A DNA stretch of 64,000 nucleotides, taken from NCBI GenBank assembly GCA_028818695.1, contig JAPPNK010000005.1:1-64000 (forward strand). The letters are read 5' to 3'. Below the pieces are notes generated by a model. The model was not told where the DNA came from and made no database searches. It saw only the letters and a list, made by a program, of their open reading frames with translations. Positions 57,893 to 64,000 of the stretch are shown in pieces. The DNA is from Candidatus Poribacteria bacterium. GTDB taxonomy: Bacteria; Poribacteria; WGA-4E; GCA-2687025. How positions within the stretch are numbered: position 1 is the stretch's first letter; each line of letters starts with the position of its first letter. A program made the position numbers and the translations under genes.

Positions 57893-59408
57893 CAAAAGAC
57901 CTCCAACCGCAGCGGGCGAAGGGACAGCCGACCGCCTTATGGACGCTCATCAAGGCGCGGCTGCGCATCGCTTTGAATACCGCTTTCAAGAGGGGAAAAA
58001 CGCGCCTCATGGGGACGTTCGTCAAGGCGCTGGCGGCGGGGGCGTATTTGGCGCTATTTGCGTTGTTTTTGCGCGGCTCTTTTGCCAAATATCCGCATCC
58101 GCGCTTGGCGGCAACAGCGGCGTTTGCGGCGGCGGCGCTGCTCATGGCGGCGCGCGCCGTTCAATACGCCCTTGCGCAGACCCCCGGCAAAGGCTCCATG
58201 CGCATCTTGAAACCGCTGCCGGTCTCTAGCGCGAAGATATGCGCGGCGCGCATCGTGGACGGCGCTTTCGATAACGGAACGTTTACCTTTCTAAGCGCTG
58301 GACCTATCGCGCTCGGTTATGCGCTCGCCTTTCCGCCCAACCCGTTCCAAGCGCTCGTTTTTTGCTGGGCTGGACGGCGCTTTGGATCTCCTGCGCCAGC
58401 GTTGGAACCGCGGCGACTCTCCTGTATGAGCGTTTTGAAGCAAAGGTCGGCGGCGGTTTCCGCGGGGCGCTGGCAAGCGCCTTCATGCTTGTCAGCCTCT
58501 TCGCGTTCATTTATATTCTCATCTTCCCCGCTGTCAGCGCGGAAACCGACTCGCCTGACATTCTCATTCGCGCGGAACCGCTGCTCCGATGGGCGCCGTC
58601 CGTATGGCTCGCCGACGCGCTCATCGATCCGATGCCGATACTGGAAGCGGCGGGATGCGTTGCGCTGGCGTCGGCCTTAACAGCAAGCGCGTTTCTCTTA
58701 CATGCGCGGGGAGATACGGAGGCGGCGCTCTCTGAAACGCAGACGCGCCTGATACGCCGAAGAACGCGCCTCCGCCCCCGAACCGCTCTCGTCTCGCTCA
58801 TCATGAAAGATCTGAAGGTGAGCGTACGACATTCGGGGCTGTTGACCAGTTGGACTCTCCCGTTTCTTTTGTTGATTGCGATCAAAGCGTTTAGAAACTG
58901 GGCGTCTCCTGAAACGGAGCCGCCGATAGGCGGTACCATTGGTCCCATGGCGGCTTTCGGCTCCATTGCTGTCGGCTTGGTCATTGCAAGCTTGGACGGG
59001 CGCGCCTATCTCATGCTCCGCTCCATCCTGCCGCGCTTTAGGCTTTACGCCGCGGCGAAGACGTTCATTGCCTCCGGCGCGGTCTTCGCCGCTTCTCTCT
59101 TCTCGTTCGCGGTTGAGGCGCATAGCGTACCCAGCGTCGGATGGATGTTGACCGCCGCGGGAATCGCCGTCGGAAGCGGCGGCTTCTCGGTCGGGATCGG
59201 ATGCCTCATGCCGGAGTTTGAGGAAGAGAACCCGATGCGCGCCGCTCATATGCGGAGCGTCCTGATTGTCCTAATTCACGCTATCGCAACCATCGTCTGC
59301 TTAGAGTCGCTCCCGTCGGGGTGGACAGCGGCGGTTTCATGCGCGCTCGGCGCGACCGCCGCCGCAATCGGAGCCGAGCGCCTTGAATACATGGACGTTA
59401 CGCTTTAG
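57880..59408 (+). pseudogene. Large ABC permease, copy 3, interrupted by a frameshift
   Basis: The 5' frame (from ATG 57880) encodes a permease N-terminus (PTALWTLIKARLRIALNTAF, then hydrophobic segments) up to FPPNPFQALVF near 58360. Continuity then passes to another frame (LLGWTALWISCASVGTAATL...) that runs to 59408. The switch is at a run of six T (58358-58363); seven T would give one frame of about 509 residues, the size of the 505- and 511-residue paralogues. So it is a one-base deletion, a sequencing indel, or slippage at the T-run. The loop IMKDLKVSVRHSGLL and the C-terminal RLEYMDV-type end match copies 1 and 2. Confidence 0.8.
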
Positions 59409-59419
59409 TCCGGCGCCGC

Positions 59420-59710
59420 TTACCCTTCGATCAATTCGCCCGCCTTGACGACGAACTCGACATGGCTTCGGCGTATTTCGACGCGGACGCCCTCGGCGAT
59501 GTTGACCTTCAAAAGATCTTCTTTAGCGTCATCGATGCGCCCCTGCAGCCCGCCGCGCGTCACGACGATGTCGCCCTTTGTCAGTTCTTCAAGCATTCGC
59601 CGCCGCTTTTTTTCGCGCGTCTGCTGGGGGCGAATGATCAGAAAATAAAACGCCGCGAGTATCAGTACAAAAGGGAGAAACTGAGTAAAGCCCCCCATTC
59701 CATCAGGCAT
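59420..59710 (-). CDS. yajC: Preprotein translocase accessory subunit YajC
   Basis: The 96-residue protein has one membrane helix (about 10-27, FLPFVLILAAFYFLIIRPQQ) and the typical RPQQTREKKRRRMLEELTKG then DIVVTRGGLQGRI. YajC associates with SecDF in protein export. It lies 54 bases after queA in the minus-strand operon, the common queA-yajC arrangement. Confidence 0.94.
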   Translation of the reverse strand: MPDGMGGFTQFLPFVLILAAFYFLIIRPQQTREKKRRRMLEELTKGDIVVTRGGLQGRIDDAKEDLLKVNIAEGVRVEIRRSHVEFVVKAGELIEG

Positions 59711-59764
59711 ATCGTTTCCTTTCCAATGGCAATTTGGTTGAAAGTTTCGCGTTTGTCTGTTTTT

Positions 59765-60799
59765 CTAAAAAACCAGCATCGCGTCTCCATAGCTGTAAAA
59801 GCGGTAACGCTCCTGCACAGCGGTCTCATACGCCGCCCGCATGAGATCATACCCCGTAAAAGCGGCCGTCAACATCAATAACGACGATTTCGGCAGATGA
59901 AAATTCGTCAAAACAGCGTCCACCCCCTTAAACTGAAAGCCAGGGGCGATGAAGAGGCTTGTCTCGCCGTCGAAAGGCTCCACCGTTCCAGAGGCGGCAG
60001 CCGTTTCCAGCGTCCGAACGGTCGTCGTGCCGACCGCGCAGACCCGCCCGCCTTTCTCTTTAAAACGGTTCAGCCGCTCCGCTGTCTTGGCAGACACCGC
60101 CGCCCGCTCCGCATGAAGCCGCGCCTCGCCCAGATTTTCGGTCTGAATCGGCTGAAACGTCCCAGGACCGACATGCAGCGTGATTCGCTCAACTCCGACG
60201 CCCTTTTCTTGAAGACGGCGCAGCGTCTCGCGGGTGAAGTGAAGCCCCGCCGTCGGAGCGGCCGCTGACCCGTCATGCTGGGCGTAAACGCACTGATACC
60301 GCTCCCGATCGGCAGCGTCCGGCAGACGGCGTATGTAAGGCGGCAGGGGGATTTCGCCCGCTTCTTCAAGAGCGGCGTTGAAGTTTTCGGCGTTGTTAAA
60401 ACGGAATCGAAATGCGCCGCCGTCTATCCGTCCGATTGTTTCGGCGCGCAAGGCTCCGCCTTTAAAGAGAACCGCAACGCCAGGTTTGAGCCGTTTGCCC
60501 GGTTTCGCCAGCGCCTCCCATACGCCTTCTCCGAGCGGTTTGAGAAGCAGGAGTTCTATTTTGGCGCCTGTCCGCTCCTTTTCTCCGCGGAGGCGGGCAG
60601 GGATGACGCGGGTGTCGTTCAACACAAGCGTCCAGCGTTCGTCCAGCAGGTTCACAATGTCGTTGAAGCGGCGGCGTTCAATCGTTCCCGTCTCGCGCTG
60701 AACCGTCATGAGCCGCGAGTCGCCGCGTTCAGGAGAGGGCCGCTGCGCAATCAATTCAGGCGGAAGAAGGTAGTCGAAGTCGGACAGGCGCATCTTCAA
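59765..60799 (-). CDS. queA: tRNA preQ1-34 S-adenosylmethionine ribosyltransferase-isomerase
   Basis: QueA transfers and rearranges the ribosyl group of SAM to make epoxyqueuosine in tRNA. The 344-residue protein starts MRLSDFDYLLPPELIAQRPS (after one Lys-rich residue), has LNDTRVIPARLRGEKERTGA, SAAAPTAGLHFTRETL, LHVGPGTFQPI, and the C-terminal FHLPKSSLLMLTAAFTGYD. It overlaps ruvB by ATGA. Confidence 0.96.
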   Translation of the reverse strand: MKMRLSDFDYLLPPELIAQRPSPERGDSRLMTVQRETGTIERRRFNDIVNLLDERWTLVLNDTRVIPARLRGEKERTGAKIELLLLKPLGEGVWEALAKPGKRLKPGVAVLFKGGALRAETIGRIDGGAFRFRFNNAENFNAALEEAGEIPLPPYIRRLPDAADRERYQCVYAQHDGSAAAPTAGLHFTRETLRRLQEKGVGVERITLHVGPGTFQPIQTENLGEARLHAERAAVSAKTAERLNRFKEKGGRVCAVGTTTVRTLETAAASGTVEPFDGETSLFIAPGFQFKGVDAVLTNFHLPKSSLLMLTAAFTGYDLMRAAYETAVQERYRFYSYGDAMLVF

Positions 60800-61827
60800 A
60801 ACAGCTGGTTCGATTCAGGCGATTCAGGCGGCGGCTCGCCCAGATGAACATACGCCTGCGGGGTGAGGGAACGCCCCCGCGGGGTTTTGCTGAGGAAGCC
60901 AATCTGTATCAAAAACGGCTCATACACATCCTCAATCGTGCGCGCGTCCTCGCTGACGGCGGAGGCGATCGTGTTGAGAGAGGCGTATCCTCCGCGCTCA
61001 ATGATCGAATACATGATGCGCCGATCCGTCTCGTCAAGTCCAATGGAGTCGACGCCGAGCCTGTCGAGAGCGTCGCGGGCTAGGTCATAGGTGACGATTC
61101 CGTCGCCGAGGGTGTCCGCAAAGTCGCGGATGCGGCGAAGATAACGTTTGGCGATTCGGGGGGTTCCGCGGGCGCGTTTGGCGATCTCGGCGGCGCCCTT
61201 CTCTTCAACGCGAATCTGAAACAGCGCCGCGTCCCGTTGAACAATCTGAACAAGCTCCTCTTTGCTGTAAAAGTCTAAACGCAGGCGAATGCCGAACCTG
61301 TCGCGCAAGGGACCTGTCAAGAGTCCCTCCCGCGTCGTCGCGCCGATCAATGTGAAGCTGCCGAAAGCCAACCGCACAGGGCGCGCGCCTGGCCCGCCCT
61401 GCCCAATTACAACGTCCAAAAAGTAATCTTCCATCGCGGGGTATAAAATCTCCTGCGTCCGCTGGTTGACGCGGTGGATCTCGTCTATGAATAGGACGGA
61501 TCCGCTTTGGCTCCCGCCTTGATTCAAGCCTGACAGGATCGACGTCAGCTCCAGCCGCTCAATGTTCGATCCGATGGCGCGCGTGAAGCCGACGCCCATC
61601 TCATTCGCGGCGATCTCCGCCAGCGTCGTCTTGCCGAGCCCCTTCGGCCCGACAAGGAGCGTGTGGTCAAGCGGTTCTTCGCGTTGCTGGGCGGCTTGGA
61701 TAAAGACGCGCATCTGGTCGCATATCTCTTTTTGTCCGATGAACTCGTCCAAACGGCGCGGACGGAAAGTGTGATGCGTCGGCTCGTCGTCGTCCTGTTC
61801 GCCTGGGGCGGTCAACCGCTCGCTCAT
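60796..61827 (-). CDS. ruvB: Holliday junction branch-migration ATPase
   Basis: RuvB is the hexameric motor of branch migration. The 343-residue protein has the family N-terminus (RPRRLDEFIGQKEICDQMRV), Walker A GPKGLGKTTLAEIAANEMG (usually GPPGLGKTT), FIDEIHRVNQRTQEILYPAM, GATTREGLLTGPLRDRFGI, and a winged-helix end with LIQIGFLSKTPRGRSLTPQA. It overlaps ruvA and queA by four bases each. Confidence 0.97.
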   Translation of the reverse strand: MSERLTAPGEQDDDEPTHHTFRPRRLDEFIGQKEICDQMRVFIQAAQQREEPLDHTLLVGPKGLGKTTLAEIAANEMGVGFTRAIGSNIERLELTSILSGLNQGGSQSGSVLFIDEIHRVNQRTQEILYPAMEDYFLDVVIGQGGPGARPVRLAFGSFTLIGATTREGLLTGPLRDRFGIRLRLDFYSKEELVQIVQRDAALFQIRVEEKGAAEIAKRARGTPRIAKRYLRRIRDFADTLGDGIVTYDLARDALDRLGVDSIGLDETDRRIMYSIIERGGYASLNTIASAVSEDARTIEDVYEPFLIQIGFLSKTPRGRSLTPQAYVHLGEPPPESPESNQLF

Positions 61828-62429
61828 TTCGTTCCTGACGCCTTCGACCTAGCTTGAAGCGCGGCGCGCACAAGCGCGTCCACCGAGGCATCCTCGCCGA
61901 GACTGCGCCGCGCCTCCCGCACCGCTTTTTCAGCCTCCATCTCCTCGGCGCCGAGAGCGACCATCGCTTTGACAGCGTCTCCGACCTCTCCTTGTAGATG
62001 CGAAGCCCGCAGATCCATCGGCTCAATGGCTCCCCATTTGTTTTGCAGGTCGAGAATGACGCGCTGCGCCGTTTTCTTGCCGATACCCTTCGCCCGCGCA
62101 ATGGCGGCGACGTCGCCAGACTGAACCGCCGCGACCATCTCCTCAGGCGTCAAAACGGACAACGCCGCCAGCGCCGAGCGCGCCCCTACGCCGCTCACGC
62201 CGATTAAATCCTGAAAAATAGACCGTTCCTTCCGACGCAAAAATCCGAACAACGCGCGCTCATCCGCCCGAACATGATCATGCGTGTAGAGAAGAATCGA
62301 GCCGCCGGGATCGGGCATGTTCATGAGCGCGCGCTGCGTCACAAACGCCTCATACCCGACGCCTTGAATGTCGACGATGACCGAATCGTCCGTCGCCTCG
62401 ACAAACGCGCCGCGCAGGTAGGCAATCAT
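61824..62429 (-). CDS. ruvA: Holliday junction-binding protein
   Basis: RuvA binds four-way junctions and loads RuvB. The 201-residue protein has the OB-fold N-terminus (MIAYLRGAFVEATDDSVIVD), tandem helix-hairpin-helix motifs (IGVSGVGARSALAALSVL, IARAKGIGKKTAQRVILDL) and the C-terminal RuvB-binding helices (DAVKAMVALGAEEMEAEKAV). It overlaps ruvC by ATGA. Confidence 0.96.
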   Translation of the reverse strand: MIAYLRGAFVEATDDSVIVDIQGVGYEAFVTQRALMNMPDPGGSILLYTHDHVRADERALFGFLRRKERSIFQDLIGVSGVGARSALAALSVLTPEEMVAAVQSGDVAAIARAKGIGKKTAQRVILDLQNKWGAIEPMDLRASHLQGEVGDAVKAMVALGAEEMEAEKAVREARRSLGEDASVDALVRAALQARSKASGTK

Positions 62430-62920
62430 GATTGGCTGAACGCGAGAGAAGAGGGGGCAAGCAGACGGCAGATTGCCAACGCTAAGCCGTCCGCCGCGTC
62501 GTCCGGCTTTGGGAGGTCGGGCAAGCCCAGCAGCGTTTTCGTCATATACCGCACCTGGTCTTTAGCGGCGCGTCCGACGCCGGCGACTCCGATCTTCACC
62601 TGACTCGGCTTGTAATGCGCGACCGGCAATCCGCGCTGCGCCGCCGCCAAGAGAGCGACCCCGCGAGCCTGCGCGACAGCGATGCCGGTCGTCACATTTT
62701 TTCCAAAAAACAGCTCCTCAACAGCCGCCTCATCCGGCCGATGCTCCTCCATCAACGCGCACAAGCCGTCGTAGATGCGTTCCAGCCGCCTCTCCAACAG
62801 ATCGCCGGCCGGCGTGCGAATGACGCCGTGCGCGCGCCATCGAAGCGACCCGTCCGCTCCATGCTCCGCCACCCCGTAACCGGTGATTGCCACCCCAGGA
62901 TCGATGCCCAAAACCTTCAT
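62426..62920 (-). CDS. ruvC: Holliday junction resolvase
   Basis: RuvC cuts Holliday junctions. The 164-residue protein has the catalytic D7 (VLGIDPGVAITGYGV), the Glu in AVEELFFGKNVTT, KIGVAGVGRAAKDQV and the C-terminal acidic DDAADGLALAICRL. It is the usual length. It lies 3 bases after yebC in the yebC-ruvCAB order. Confidence 0.96.
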   Translation of the reverse strand: MKVLGIDPGVAITGYGVAEHGADGSLRWRAHGVIRTPAGDLLERRLERIYDGLCALMEEHRPDEAAVEELFFGKNVTTGIAVAQARGVALLAAAQRGLPVAHYKPSQVKIGVAGVGRAAKDQVRYMTKTLLGLPDLPKPDDAADGLALAICRLLAPSSLAFSQS

Positions 62921-62923
62921 GAA

Positions 62924-63682
62924 TTACGCCGCGCTTTCTTGATACCGTTCTATCAACATATCGTCAATGTCCATGTCTGCGTACACATTGGAAACGTCGT
63001 CAAGCTCTTCAAGCGCGTCCATCAGCTTTAGCGCCTCTACCGCCTGCTCCCCGCTCAGCTGAAGAGGCGCGGCGGGAGTCATGCGCAGATCGGCGTTTGC
63101 GGTCGGTATCTCTTCCGCTTCTAGCGCGGCGCACACCGCATGGAACGCTTCTACGGTCGTTTCAATCTCGTAGCAGTTCTCGTCGTCCGTCACATCGTCC
63201 GCGCCCGCGTCCAGCGCGGTCATGATGAGCGCCTCTTCGTCGGCGTCCTCTAGATTGACAAGTATGTACCCTTTTCGGTTGAACTTCCATGCGACCGAGT
63301 TGCGTTCGCCGAGAATGCCGCCGTTTTTGTTGAGAGCGCGGCGCAGCTCCGCGCTGGTGCGGTGTCGGTTGTCGGTCGCCGCTTCGATATACAGAGCGAC
63401 CCCGTGCGGCCCGTACGCTTCGTATGCGCACTCTTCATATGCGGCGCCTTCCAGCTCGCCCGCTCCGCGCAGGACCGCTTTTTCGATGGTGTCGTTCGGT
63501 ATATTTTCGGCGCGCGCGTTGGAGATCGCCGTGCGCAGACGCGGATTTGCTTCAGGCGCCTTGCCGCCCTGGCGCGCCGCGACGGTCAGCTCGCGCAGCA
63601 TCTTCGACATCATCTTGCTGCGGCGCGAATCGTTCACAGCCTTTTTTCGCTTGATTTTTGACCACTTAGAATGTCCAGCCAT
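62924..63682 (-). CDS. yebC: YebC/TACO1-family protein
   Basis: The 252-residue protein shows the family N-terminus MAGHSKWSKIKRKKAVNDSR, the NPRLRTAISNARAENIPNDT segment and ECAYEAYGPHGVALYIEA. YebC2-type relatives act on ribosomes stalled at polyproline and others were described as transcription regulators; the sub-type is not decided here. First gene of the yebC-ruvC-ruvA-ruvB-queA-yajC operon. The ATG follows AGCGAGGCGG. Confidence 0.94.
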   Translation of the reverse strand: MAGHSKWSKIKRKKAVNDSRRSKMMSKMLRELTVAARQGGKAPEANPRLRTAISNARAENIPNDTIEKAVLRGAGELEGAAYEECAYEAYGPHGVALYIEAATDNRHRTSAELRRALNKNGGILGERNSVAWKFNRKGYILVNLEDADEEALIMTALDAGADDVTDDENCYEIETTVEAFHAVCAALEAEEIPTANADLRMTPAAPLQLSGEQAVEALKLMDALEELDDVSNVYADMDIDDMLIERYQESAA

Positions 63683-63722
63683 ACCGCCTCGCTATTAGGT
63701 TCTCGCCCGCATGCGTCTCTTT

Positions 63723-63751
63723 ATTTTACACACAATCGGTCTGATTGGCAT
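63723..63751 (-). promoter_or_regulatory. Possible promoter of the yebC-ruvCAB operon
   Basis: On the minus strand, ATGCCA (63751-63746), 17-base spacer, TAAAAT (63728-63723), about 40 bases before yebC. Confidence 0.45.
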
Positions 63752-63836
63752 CTTTGAGCTCTGGAGATGGACGATTAAGTCGGAACATGTCGGCGGGCGG
63801 AGGCGGAGCCTTGCCCAAATAGAACCGCTTGTTCGT

Positions 63837-64000
63837 TCAATTGCCGGCGCCAGAGTCCGGTTCGGTGAGCGGATACACGACAAGTAGAATTTCCTGGTCG
63901 GTTCCGTTTTGTGTGAAGGGGGTCGTTCCACGGGTCCAGCCGATGAAGCAAGGGGCGTCCGGAATTAAAGAGTTTAGACGGGATTCTCTCGCCCAGAACG
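63837..64000 (-). CDS. C-terminal end of a gene running off the window
   Basis: A minus-strand frame enters from the right edge and ends at TGA 63839-63837. The 53 visible residues (for example LIPDAPCFIGWTRGTTPF and LLVVYPLTEPDSGAGN) look like a genuine globular protein tail. A competing 78-codon frame (63695-63931) on the same strand has poorer composition. I do not recognise the family. It ends about 85 bases upstream of the yebC promoter candidate and probably is a separate transcription unit. Confidence 0.5.
   Translation of the reverse strand, partial: FWARESRLNSLIPDAPCFIGWTRGTTPFTQNGTDQEILLVVYPLTEPDSGAGN

Noticed and set aside
63695-63931. 78-codon minus-strand frame upstream of yebC
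   Set aside because: Arg/Pro/Ser-rich with no motif, and it overlaps a more protein-like frame that enters from the window edge and ends at 63837.

Overview
The window is a G+C-rich, gene-dense bacterial chromosome segment. Most genes sit in tight operons with ATGA, GTGA or TTGA start/stop overlaps. Lipoprotein signal peptidase, lipoproteins, a GT9 (heptosyltransferase-like) glycosyltransferase, periplasmic TPR and propeller proteins and an A2-type heme-copper oxidase point to an aerobic organism with a Gram-negative-type envelope. DUF1844, spondin and YCF48 proteins, together with heavy TPR use, suggest a poorly sampled, non-proteobacterial lineage. That placement is inference; no rRNA gene is present. 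I recognised no tRNA gene.

Layout. 0.3-7.0 kb (minus): one operon, yggS-proC-divIVA-(IleRS-like)-lspA-small membrane protein-GT9, read from a good sigma70-type promoter near 7.07 kb. yggS and proC appear to start at ATC and ATA, and the gene in the usual ileS position encodes a full-length IleRS relative without its catalytic motifs. 7.2-10.4 kb (plus): zinc-ribbon membrane protein, TIM-barrel isomerase-like protein, a hypothetical membrane protein and two glycosyltransferases. 10.4-13.9 kb (minus): MazG-like protein, two CNNM/CBS (CorC-type) membrane proteins, DUF1844. 14.0-18.3 kb: a defence-like island with an FRG-domain/TPR locus split by an 8-bp tandem duplication, diverging from a type II restriction-modification pair. 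18.3-27.6 kb (plus): NtrC-type regulator, large TPR and propeller secretory proteins, a spondin lipoprotein, RluD-type pseudouridine synthase and a YCF48-like protein; an aminotransferase follows.

28.8-32.0 kb (minus): bL25, cell-wall amidase, GerMN protein and pth. 32.1-34.3 kb: a short mobile element, a cytoplasmic molybdopterin oxidoreductase and a new four-repeat protein. 34.4-38.6 kb (plus): two COG0523 GTPases, a small conserved protein, DUF169 debris and a WD40 protein, resembling a zinc-limitation cassette that was probably acquired. 38.7-40.7 kb (minus): trpBA, with a second copy of the mobile element upstream. 41.0-48.8 kb (plus): cupredoxin lipoprotein, coxB, coxA, ctaA, ctaB, DUF420, a CxxC membrane protein and an ABC exporter. 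48.9-49.15 kb: a promoter- and terminator-bounded structured RNA candidate. 49.2-59.4 kb (plus): split glutamine-dependent NAD synthetase, rsmI, a membrane-anchored protein, then an ABC exporter with three related permeases (the third frameshifted) and two tandem NUDIX genes. 59.4-63.7 kb (minus): yebC-ruvC-ruvA-ruvB-queA-yajC. A gene fragment runs off the right edge.

The strongest leads are the IleRS pseudoenzyme kept in a cell-envelope operon, the paired ATH start codons, the slippage-prone FRG-TPR locus, the roughly 190-nt RNA candidate, and a roughly 168-bp miniature inverted-repeat element with a visible target-site duplication.
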